NCBI GenBank assembly: GCA_000469685.2
Contig: LS997564.1
Location: 17,511,615-17,575,614, forward strand
DNA from: Haemonchus contortus
Taxonomy: Eukaryota; Nematoda; Chromadorea; Rhabditida; Trichostrongylidae
DNA: 64,000 bases
Reading direction: 5' to 3'
Positions 1 to 9,140 of this stretch are shown here, one piece after another. The notes below the pieces were generated by a model. It ran no database searches. It was not told where the DNA came from and saw only the letters and a list, made by a program, of their open reading frames with translations. Position numbers and translations under genes: made by a program. Within the stretch, counting starts at the first letter, position 1; each line of letters opens with the position of its first letter.

Positions 1-59
1 GTGACTCAGTAGCACTCTAACGTGATATTTCTTATCATAAGTATAAAAAAAGCAGGAAT

Positions 60-300
60 CTCATTCGCCACTGACAGTCGCCTATGGCGACAGCGGATTT
101 TCTCCGCTCAAGCGGAGGACGCTTGGAGAGACGCTTCCAAATTATGGGTTCCAAATTAGTCGTCACATAGGGGCTACGACGTTTGTTAGATGACGTGCAA
201 ATCACCTCGAATCGCCTTTGAAGACGACGACGACGACGGTTTCGCCTGGTGAATTTGTTAACCCTTAATACCTCATGCGGCGCATTAAAACAATTATCGC
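60..300 (+). repeat. Relic related to Penelope-type terminal repeat
   Basis: Shared with copy B at 32,560-32,820. Near its end, copy B reads GAAGACGACGAT, then a short stretch, then TCGAAGCGTC followed by GACCTAATAAA. This resembles the end of the PLE terminal repeat at 4303-4345 (GAAGACGACGATTTGTCGAAACGTTGACCAATAAA). It is probably an old, diverged fragment of that repeat. No coding potential is seen. Confidence 0.35.
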
Positions 301-1060
301 ATACTTAACAGAGTTACGCAAACATCCTATTTGCATCTTTATAGCTACTTCTCAAGTTGTATATATCGGTTGAGGCACGGATGCACATACTAGACCGTGT
401 GTCATTGGTATCACGGAAGCCACTCTCTAGACATTTTAAGAGTTCTTCATCAATACATGAGGATATTTCGTGATTCTCATAGAAACTGCTAACATAAGTA
501 GAGGCTTTCGCTTGAGCATTTCGACTATCACGCTCTATTGATTCATAATGGATTGTAGTGTATGAGACCCATGTTCTTCCGCTTGTGTCCAGAGTGAACA
601 CCGCAAGATAGTAGACTTATTGAAAGAGAAAAATAAAAAAAGAACAGGATGAAATAGTTGTCGAATAGACGATAAACATTTGTAGAGGAGAGACGGGGCG
701 ACCACTGCTGTAGACATGGGACGACAGGGGTCTGGCGGGGAACGACTGGCGGGCCAAATGCCCGCACCACTGAAGATGAGAGTGAGACCTCCCGAGACGC
801 AATACGTGCCTTTTGGAGTGAATTTCTGGCCCTCTTGATCACCGGCGGAGAAGTTCCCCTGCGGTCCCTTGCGTGTGATCTTCCATACTTTCGTGACGAA
901 CCTGCCCTGATATCCACAGGATCGCAAAGAGGAGAGTGGAGTCATTTTCTAACTAGACAATGGAAATACGATTGATCCAAGAGGCTGCGGATAGTACAGG
1001 AACTCGAAATAAGAATACTGTGCTTGCACGTTGTTCATCCTGATGAATTTACTTTTCAAG

Positions 1061-1162
1061 GGTATGGTTTGTTTTTACTGCGAGCAGAAGGAAGGTGACA
1101 GCAAGTCGATCATGTTCATTCTTGACTCCTCTGGATCGGTTGGACCTTACGGCTGGTCTCAG
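1061..1162 (+). CDS. VWA-domain gene, copy A, exon 1 (metal-binding strand)
   Basis: An open exon of 34 codons (phase 0 at both ends) reads from GMVCFYCEQKEG into SIMFILDSSGSVGPYGWSQ. It has the first beta strand of a VWA fold and the DxSxS metal-ion (MIDAS) motif as D-S-S-G-S, preceded by a C-x-x-C pair. The acceptor is TTTTCAAG ending at 1060. The donor is a GC type, CAG|GCAAGT. Copy B (33,016-33,117) has the same exon, acceptor and GC donor, and most differences fall at third codon positions (GAG/GAA, CAG/CAA), which supports real coding history. VWA domains bind ligands in secreted or surface proteins. The rest of the domain is in exons at 7035, 12,465 and 12,761. The partner domains and full gene model are unknown. 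Confidence 0.75.
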
Positions 1163-1404
1163 GCAAGTACGAAACTCTAGGAAATATTAGTCAGAGCTTT
1201 CCGTGATAGTAAATGGTCTTGTGATCATAGTATGCCCCAAAAACAAAGCTATAAAAGTCCATCAACAGTAGGTATCACCAAGGAAGCTACTAAAAGGAGA
1301 TATAACAAGGTTATTGAACTATATGGCATTGACCTGTTCTCTCTTAGGGATCTCTAGCAGGTTGGTAACAAGGCCACGTGGCACGATTTCAGTGATGGAA
1401 AGAG

Positions 1405-2045
1405 GAGTGCATCTTCTCGGAGGTGTATTCATACAAGCTCTTGTGGAGAGTCTGCAGATGCGGATAGTATCCTACACATCGCCCCAGGCAAAACCTTTCA
1501 TTCGAATGAAAAGTAATCCGGAAGAGAATTCGGGGCCGCCTACTATAACTAGGTCCCTTGTCCACTATTGGTTAGCCTGGCTAGCTGCCTACTACTCAGT
1601 CCCAACTGCAGAGCCTGGCAAGCTATTCGTGGATACACATACATCAGAACAGTGAAATAGATGGGCCTTGTTCTCTTAAAAGTGGATAGCCCTCGTACGG
1701 CAGCGTTGGTTGGGACTGCTCGAGAGAGGGCTGTTAAAAACTCGACGCTTAAAAAGTGAAAAAGTGGCCATCTGTACTTCCATCGCATGAGACGAACGCT
1801 CGCATCGGTAGCGTGCATCGAACATCTGATGATGCAAGCTAGTAAGATCCAGTAAGATATCATCGGATCCACCGAAGAGAAAGAATGGCCCGCTGCAAGA
1901 TTCTGTGCAAGGACTGTTCCACGGATCATGTGAGCGACAGCAGAGGCGTCAGAGGTGTAAATGTTCTCCTCTGATAGCTGGAACATCGATTAGCACGGAG
2001 GCCTGACGGCACGAGTCAGACGCTAGCGACCAGGAGTGTATTGCT
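1405..2045. other. Intronic sequence shared by both copies, no gene seen
   Basis: This stretch matches 35,220-35,890 in copy B. ORFs on either strand are short and not conserved in frame between the copies. I see no recognisable domain and treat it as intron of the VWA gene. Confidence 0.5.
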
Positions 2046-2152
2046 CAACCCCAGTCTAACAATCTCCGTTGCTACGGACTAACATTAGATCCGAAGGGGG
2101 ATGGTCGCACTTTCTTCAAGGTCGCCAGTGGCGATTTGACGCTGAAAAGCTA

Positions 2153-2477
2153 TGTTTTATGCTGTTTTGCCGTACAGGTTTGTTAAGATAGAAACCGCTT
2201 TATTTGCGACGTTTCGACAAATTGTTGTCTTCAAGACCTGAAAGCAGTTTGGAGCTCCTGATCTGTGGCTGACCTGACCAAGCGCTCAAACGCGCTAGTC
2301 CAGTTGCAACAGCTCCCAGAAACTTGAACACTAAAAGATCCCAACAGAAACCAACCTTCTGCGGTTCCACCAAAGCTGCCGTCCCACTCAACTTCGTGAA
2401 CAACAAGGGACCGATGAGACACCATTAACGTCTGCTGGATAAGTGTTGCGCGGTGTTCTCAAAGCCCACAATAAGGA
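2153..2477 (-). repeat. PLE terminal repeat, left copy (inverted)
   Basis: The reverse complement matches 4058-4384 over its whole length with scattered substitutions and small indels. It includes a shared ORF-like stretch, an AATAAA-like signal near the outer end and the hammerhead-like core at 2206-2237. Its orientation is opposite to the right copy. Confidence 0.85.
2206..2237 (-). ncRNA. Hammerhead-ribozyme-like core in PLE terminal repeat
   Basis: On the minus strand the order is CTTGAAGA, a stem (GACAAC/TTTGTC), then GAAACGTC. This resembles the hammerhead order CUGANGA, stem II, GAAA, a self-complementary ACGU stem III and a cleavable C. One core base deviates (CTTGA for CTGA). Hammerheads of this minimal, dimer-forming kind are known in PLE terminal repeats. 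Activity is inferred only. Confidence 0.45.
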
Positions 2478-2646
2478 ATGAATGGCAGAAATTCGCCTGT
2501 TATGAAAATGCACTCATTTCGGTTGTTCAGCTCGGGATTTCTCTTCCGATGTGCAACGCTTCCAAGATCTTTCTAGCACCGATCTCATTCTCGTAGGCTA
2601 GGATTTTGCATTTAATATCAAAATCATTGCCTTGATGTGCTTCTAC

Positions 2647-4092
2647 TCAATGCTTCCCAAGTGGTGTCAACAGGCTTCCACGTCTTTTGCCTGCTAGATG
2701 TTCTTTGACGCGTATGCCTAACATCCTTCCCGCCTCACCAATATACGTTTGGTCACAAGCTGAACACTGAAGCTGGTACACTGTTCGCTGCGTGCAATCT
2801 CCGTCTCTTCCAAATGGACAGGCAGCGCAGTTAATCGTAGAACATGCACGATCATAAACTCTATTGCGGATAAGATGATCTGATATTGTCCGTTGGTAGG
2901 TTTGCCAAGTCAACATCATTAGCCAGATCCGCTCGAGCAATGCATTGTCGGATTTCTGCGCTGACTTTATCTGATATGAATGGAAGTCGGAGGTTCAGCA
3001 CACCCTCACGGTTTCTCAGCGAATACGCTTTTGAGCCTGACCTTCTGTATCGTGTCCCATAGCCATTCAAGTTTGCAATCTCGCATGCTAGCTTACGTGA
3101 CTCCGCTCGTTCCACCTCGCCTGTACACAATCCTGTAGCCGTTCCGTACATGTTACGAACTACTGCACGTTTCACAGCTTCAGGGTGAGCAGACTTAGCG
3201 TGGAGTAAGATGTTCTTCCTATACCACTTCACATGATACCTTTCACCTGAGATCTTTATCTGCGTGTTCAGATAAGGAAGCCAACCTTCGTGCGGAACTT
3301 CTCTCGTGAACCTGATATGCTGTGACTGTCGGTTGAGGATGTCAAACAATACATCCATCTCTTGCTGCGTTGATGTTATTACGCAGCATCGAGTACATAA
3401 TGGGCATGCGCGCTATAACTGGCCTTTCTATCCTGCTCATGAAGCAGATAGCTAGGACCGGTGCTAGTCGCTGACCCATAGCAATTCCTCGCTTTTGGGA
3501 GAATTACTGCACGCTCCACTTGAAAATATTGCAGTTAAGACATTCCTTGATCAGAGACATTATGTGAACCTTGCTCAATCCGAAGACACAATTTCTGCTT
3601 CATGCTCGTCCAGCATTCCAGAGACCGCTTGGAGAGCTCGTTGTTGTTGACGTTCGTATAGAGCGCAGTTACGTCAAACGACTCTACTACGCAGTTTTCT
3701 CGAGGCCTACATAAAGGCAGGCGTTCAAGAAATTTGTTGGTGTTAGGCAGATGTGCTGGTACGTATCGGAGTAGTTGACCAACAGTCTTGTTAAGGAACC
3801 AGGATACACGGTTCGTTGGTCCTCCTACACAGCTGATGATTGGTCTAATTTTGTAATCGCTAGCATTAACTGATTTTTCGCCGCCGTTGGACAACTTATG
3901 AGTCTTAATCAGGCTATAGAAAACCGGACACGAGGATGTATCCAACTTCAATCTTCTAATTGGGAGCAATGAAAGTGAAGTGGTCACGGGCGAACTTTCA
4001 TTGCTGGTTTCTGGGGAGATTCTTTTACCGACAACGCGATAACCAGCTCGTCGAGAATCCTTATCGTGGGCTTTGAGAACACCGCGCAACAC
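2647..4092 (-). pseudogene. PLE reverse transcriptase with GIY-YIG endonuclease, decayed
   Basis: Read on the minus strand from 4092. The first ORF (4092-3535) carries the RT region with KTHK, YKIRPIISCVGGPTNR and SFDVTALYTNV. After a break, MGQRLAPVLAICFMS lies near 3480-3420. The catalytic Y-V-D-D box falls at a frameshift near 3400, where only Y-V-x-D can be made out. The next ORF (3358-2861) continues the RT and linker. The last (2940-2647) is the endonuclease, with CAACPFG, VYQLQCSACDQTYIGEAGR and VKEHLAGK and the PLGKH ending. The fused protein would copy its RNA at a nicked chromosomal site. At least two frame breaks indicate a dead copy. Confidence 0.85.
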
Positions 4093-4384
4093 TTATCCAA
4101 CAGACGTCAATGGTGTCTCATTGGTCCCTTGTTGTTCACGAAATTGAGTGGGACGGCAGCGTTGGTGGAACCGCAGAAGGTTGGTTTCTCGGTTGGGATC
4201 TTTTAGTGTTTAAGTTCCTGGGAGCTGTTGCAACTGGAGAAGCGCATTTGAGCGCTTGGTCAGGTAAGCCACAGATCAGGAGCTCCGAACTGTTTTCAGG
4301 TCCTGAAGACGACGATTTGTCGAAACGTTGACCAATAAAGCGGTTTCTACCATAACAAACCTGTACGGCAAAACAGCATAGAAC
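4058..4384 (+). repeat. PLE terminal repeat, right copy
   Basis: The inverted partner of 2153-2477. It begins inside the 5' end of the RT region and runs outward to the AACAGCATAGAACA end, with the AATAAA-like string near 4334. Confidence 0.85.
4303..4330 (+). ncRNA. Hammerhead-ribozyme-like core, right PLE repeat
   Basis: CTGAAGA fits the hammerhead CUGANGA box. It is followed by a GAC/GTC stem with a GATTT loop and by GAAACG. The partner copy ends GAAACGTC; here it is GAAACGTT, so the usual cleavage triplet looks lost. Assignment is by motif order only. Confidence 0.4.
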
Positions 4385-4689
4385 ATTGTACAACATGCCC
4401 AGGTTTCAAGAAGACCAAGAGGAGGAGGAAGTTGCTGAAAAGCTACTTGTTGTGACTCACGGGGAGGATTGGAATGAGCAGGGTGAAAGAGCCTTCGAAT
4501 TTCTCATGTTGACTCGTATCATCCATGATAAATCGCTGTTTGCCTAGCTCTCGCATTTGCAATGGGTAGGGGAGACATCTGAGGGGCAGTTAAATAAGTA
4601 GATCTTAGAACGGAAGTTCTGCCTTTTACGTCGCTGTTCTTCCGAAGTTCCATACGGTATCGGACCATCGTCTTCTCCGCGGCCGATTC

Positions 4690-6780
4690 TGCTTCTCACT
4701 GCGTGGAGAGAGAGCCATGTAGTTCAGGAAACGAAGCCCCCATCCACTGGGACCACTTCGCTTCCCTTGTTTTCAGTGCGTGGACAAAAAGCAAGAAAGC
4801 TGCGAACTCCGGAGAAGTCCCACGACGGTCACGGGCGAAACCACTTCGCTTTTATTGCTGGTTTCTGGGGAGATTCCTTTACCGACAACGCGATAACCAG
4901 CTCATCGAGAATCTTTTCCACAGTGACAGGAAAGCAGAGATTCTAAAAGATGTCAAGAGACGTCCTTCTTCGAAGATTCTCGAGCTGATACGCCATCGTT
5001 GTAACGCGCGAGCTACAGAAAATCGTCGACAATCGTCTGAAGTTGTGAAGCTATGCAGAGCCGGAGCTCCGCCAGCGACCGGATCAAGATGACCTTCGTC
5101 GTCATGAAGGAACAATTATTGCATCTCGAAGGCCTATAGGGAGGGTCATTTACGGATTCTACTCTGACCTATTCGACAGTAACGTCCATCTGCCTACTTA
5201 TATCTTAGACAAGGCGCATATTGCGCTCCATCGATTCTCCCTTTTAAAATTCGGCATGCAATCCATCAGTTATCCGACTAGGCTTTTCACGCGTTACCTG
5301 ACGCAATGTCGGTCGCGGAAAATAAGCAGCACTGGGCTGTATAAGAAGCGAGGTCCATGCAGTAGTGCAACTATCGCCCAATCGGCTTGCTTTATGTAAT
5401 CTCCAAACTTTTCACAAGAATAATCCCAAACAGGATTGGCAGATATTAGATGAAGAACAGCCGTGCGAGCAAGCAAGGTTTCGGAGAGAATTCAGAACAA
5501 CTGAGCGCATCCTCACTGCCACAAGACTCATTGAAGTATCGCGGGAATACAAGAGGCAGTTATGCCTGATCTCCATCGATTCCAAGAGGAAGGCCTTTAA
5601 CACCGTCGAGACAAGGTAACTGAAGCCTTTTGCAACTCAGGTGTTACCACTTAATGTATGAAGACGCTTCGTGAGCTCTACAATAGTTTCACGATCAGTA
5701 TTCCACCATACTATAAGGAATTCGCGGGCAACACTAAGGGAGGTGCTTGGCAGGACGATACTGTCTCATCCAGGCTTCCTAGTGCCGCCACAGGCAACTT
5801 CATGCACCGTTTCATAAGGGAGACCATTTTTACATTTATACACGTTGAGACTCAATATGTAAAAGAGAACTGTAATAAACCTCGGAAATGAAAAAAACTT
5901 TTGCAACATCTACAACTGTGATGAAGAAGATCAGATAAAATCATTGACACATTTTTTGAAAGTAACATACCTGAACGGTTACAGATTCGAGTACAGAACA
6001 GAAATGAAACATGTATCATGTAAGTGAAAGTCGACGCTGTACCAGCTATGTAGATGGCACCACCGCTATGTAGACGAGACAGTGATTGAAACTCCGAGTC
6101 AGAACGTGGAACGAACGCTGGCTGAATTCGAAGCGTATGTGGAGAGACTAGCTTGAGACAAAACCTAATGAAGACGGTATTTATGAGAAACGAAGAACGA
6201 ATACCTCCAACTGCGTATCTAGGTTGAGAAGTCAGCATTAACTCGCTTCAGAGCCGGTGAAAACGCTCCGCGTGGGAAATTTTCAAAAATATCGAAGGAG
6301 TAGTGAAGAGAATGAAGTATATTAGCATCGCGCTCATCTTTTACACACTGTAGTCTTCCCTGCTCTGACGTATTGGACACTACGAAAGCAGAATGAACAT
6401 GCAACCAGCCCCGATCAATGAGCTGTGGAAAGTACGATGCTAGGAATTTCCCTATACACGAATGCGCGAAAGGGAATTCAGAGTTCCAAGTTCTAACAAT
6501 GAACGACAATCACTGATGCCGTTGCTAAGATAAAGAAACAGAAGATCAGGTCTGCATTATCGTATTGATTGTTGATCCGCGGCGGTCAATGACTGGATCC
6601 TTTCACTTTTTCACCAGAACCGCAGTCAGCGCAATAGCTAGACTTTTTCTTGGAAGCTCTGGAGGAAAAGAATGCTATCTCGGATGATCCACTGGACTAG
6701 TCTGATTCGCTTCAGGGGCGAATGAAGACCTTACCGACGCCTGCTCAAGGAAATCGATGGTCAAGGGGGCAACGGATGGT
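4690..6780 (+). pseudogene. RTE-like non-LTR retrotransposon relic (copy A)
   Basis: Degenerate plus-strand coding in several frames. Recognisable in order: the linker between endonuclease and RT (4900-5090, SSKILELIRHRCNARA); TIIASRR and YSDLFDSNVHLP near 5110-5200; the RT palm start (5440-5610, QPCEQARFRREF and RLIEVSREYKRQLCLISID); LRELYNSFT (5660-5700); a worn QGDTISP-type box; and the thumb (6120-6180, NLMKTVFMRN). Such proteins cut target DNA and prime reverse transcription on it. Many stops and frameshifts show it is dead. The same relic sits at the matching place in copy B (36,230-38,770), so it inserted before the duplication. Confidence 0.7.
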
Positions 6781-7034
6781 ATAGGGGATGGCATTGAAGA
6801 ATCGATTCACTAAGTGCTCCTGGCTCTCGTTTCTGAATTGCACTCACAGTTTGGCTCCGTAGCCAGAGGTATAAGCAGAATGAGTAACTCCAGGGGTTGG
6901 AGTTCCAGCGTTGGGCGCTCTAAAACTGTGCCGCCCCACAACTTGGATGTAATATCTGACCGTTGCAATATTCAAGTAGAGTAGTATGAGAAATACGCTG
7001 CATTGATACCGTAGCATTAACATTACCAATTCAG

Positions 7035-7156
7035 TTATTAAAATTCATGGAAAAGGTCATCGCTTCTATTGACAGAGTAAGAACCGGAGCTGTCATATTA
7101 ACCGACTCACCAGTAATCTCCTTACATCCAGGAGAACATTCTAGAAATGCACTCAG
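7035..7156 (+). CDS. VWA-domain gene, copy A, exon 2
   Basis: A 122-nt exon runs between ACCAATTCAG and CAG|GTGAGC. It reads LLKFMEKVIASIDRVRTGAV, then ILTDSPVISLHPGEHSRNAL. This matches the first helix and second strand of a VWA domain. Phase 0 at the start joins exon 1 (phase 0 end); it ends with two extra bases. Copy B (39,007-39,128) is nearly identical with the same splice sites and mostly conservative changes. This is the best conserved segment between the copies, which argues for past or present constraint. It lies about 5.9 kb from exon 1, with the PLE and RTE relic in the intron. Confidence 0.72.
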
Positions 7157-7374
7157 GTGAGCTTCGATCTAGTTAACAGCGATAGAAAAACTAAACACTC
7201 GCTTATTAAGAAGTTGGATGAACCAGCATAGCCGGTTTCAAGGGGCTTGGACCAAACTTGGCTACTCTCTATCCCTTGCTAGGAGAGCATTGTCTGTATG
7301 TTTTTATATATATTTTATACATACTGTAACGAAAAACAGGACGCTAAGGTCATGTTTGGAACTGCTGTGAAGTA

Positions 7375-8245
7375 CTAGGTTGGCAAAAAAAATCCTGCGA
7401 CAAAAAAAATTTCAAGAGTTGGAAATTATGTCCACAGTGTGAACGCGGTAGCAAGGGTTATGAGCTTGAAGGACATTCCTCGGGCAAACAGTACATGAGT
7501 AAATAGTGGCACGCGTGTGGGCTCTCGCAGCATTACGGTCCAGAGATGGACAACACCCGATTCTACCCATCACCTTCTACTGAGCACGCAAAGGGAAAAA
7601 CGGGGGTGTAGCGGCTCAAAATATTAGCAACCTATCAAATGCTACCACTGCTCACCGATCAACGGTTAACAATCGGTTGGATCGCTTCACTGCAGGAGAT
7701 AGTGGCCTTCAGAATAATGCAAGCATCGTCCCTTAATTTGATGAAGGTTGAAGGAATCCATTCACTTGCATAACGCAGACTAGATGGACACTATCGCTTA
7801 CCCCTTCGATCACCTTCATTCGACCAATGGGGATAGAAAAGGACGATCAAAACTGCAAATCAACTCCCTACAAAGAGACAACGCACGTCGAAAATTCACT
7901 TAAGACATACCTCAAAAGTTCACCGATCCCGCCTGGTCCCAGGTTTTCATCAATCGTACTCCCGGAGTGTTGCCCCTTTCAACTACCATGTGCTCCGCCT
8001 TCCTGAGCATCCCGTTGTGAAAGGGAGTTCATAACTTAATGTGATCTGAAAATGGCAGTCAATTACTTCTCTGAGTCACAGCTTCCTCACTGCTGAACAG
8101 ATGGCATCACTGATTGGCTCAGAGGATAATAGAAGGTCGTTAACCTGTCTGATGTATATATTTCCAAAAATTGATAGATATGAAAAATTTTGGAAATGTT
8201 CTAAAAAAAGACCTCCATTTTGTCGCCGGACTTTTGCGAAAATAG
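7375..8245. mobile_element. Degenerate mariner-type element, copy A only
   Basis: An 871-bp element with TA on each side (7373-7374, 8246-8247). Its ends are CTAGGTTGGCAAA and, as reverse complement of the right end, CTATTTTCGCAAAAG. Inside are worn pieces of a mariner transposase on the plus strand, including a stretch like the third catalytic region (7960-8060, NYHVLRLPEHP). It is too short and too broken to be active. Copy B shows the empty TA near 39,345. A relative is at 53,065-53,837. Confidence 0.65.
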
Positions 8246-8347
8246 TAAAATCACTGTGCATTAATCAGTCATAGCAATCTCTCTGTCTACTAGGGAATTT
8301 TCTATTGAAAGCATATAGATATGTAGTTAGCCGCTTATTAACATCTA

Positions 8348-8873
8348 CAGTAGCGCTCAAAAGTCTTCGGTGAAATGGTTCTCCAGCCGTACTTTTCAGT
8401 CGTAACTTCTTTCCTACTGGATCTAATCAAGCGAAATTTCTATATTCGAAGCGTGGATGTATTGTGAATATTTACCACTATTAACCTGCAATCTGATCAT
8501 GTTCCAGATATCCCAAAAGGCTTGAACAAAAATCCAACTGGGAATACGAATGATGGTCCTTCTAGAATCTCTTTTCTTTTTGTCATGTCAAAAGTGTACG
8601 AGCGGTAACGCCGATCACAAGAGATGAGAAAAACGCACATAAGGTGCGAATGAGTACAGACGCCAACAACTTTAGTTTTAGCAAAATGTGCTACCGCAAC
8701 AAACACCTTACTCTACCTGTGGATATTGCAGCTCTGCAGTGAAATAGGGTTGGGTAGGGTGAAGTATGCTCTAGTTAGACATATCCAAATTTCGTGTCAT
8801 TCGGTCTACTAAGAAAAAAGTTATGAACGAAGAAGCTTCAAAGCATTTCACCGAAGACTTTTGAGCGCTACTG
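8348..8873. mobile_element. Tc1-type MITE with perfect 30-bp TIRs
   Basis: A 526-bp element starts CAGTAGCGCTCAAAAG; its last 30 bases (8844-8873) are the exact reverse complement of its first 30. TA flanks both sides (8346-8347, 8874-8875). Copy B has the unoccupied site at about 43,444 (CATCTAACAAGCCC). No transposase is encoded, so it would need an enzyme from a full Tc1-like element. The identical ends suggest a fairly recent insertion. Confidence 0.85.
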
Positions 8874-9140
8874 TAGCAAGCCCGCCTCAGATTTCCCATC
8901 GCCTTGTAAATATGTATAGAGAAAGGGAACAGAAGAATGGGGCTTTTCTTATGGTGTCAAGCAACTGAAACCCCTTCCTTTCAACATATATCTATATCAC
9001 ATCGAGTCGCAAAATGTCGCAGAGATTTCTAATCATGCATCACAAACCTCATCGGGGTAATTTGCTCGGCTACTGCGAACAACTTCTTTAGACTAGGTTT
9101 CAGTGTTGAGGATCACATCCGCTTAGTTTATTCAACCCTA

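Larger units (their letters stand above)
2153..4433 (-). mobile_element. Penelope-like retroelement (PLE), inserted in copy A only
   Basis: A 2.28-kb element is flanked by a perfect 12-bp target duplication, GCTGAAAAGCTA, at 2141-2152 and 4434-4445. Copy B has the empty site near 36,004-36,016. The element has inverted terminal repeats of about 325 bp (2153-2477 and 4058-4384) around one minus-strand reverse transcriptase plus GIY-YIG endonuclease gene. Inverted or tangled pseudo-LTRs, this RT type and the GIY-YIG nuclease are hallmarks of PLEs. About 45 bp (4389-4433) at the right end lie outside the inverted repeat. The gene is frameshifted, so the copy is probably inactive. Confidence 0.88.
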
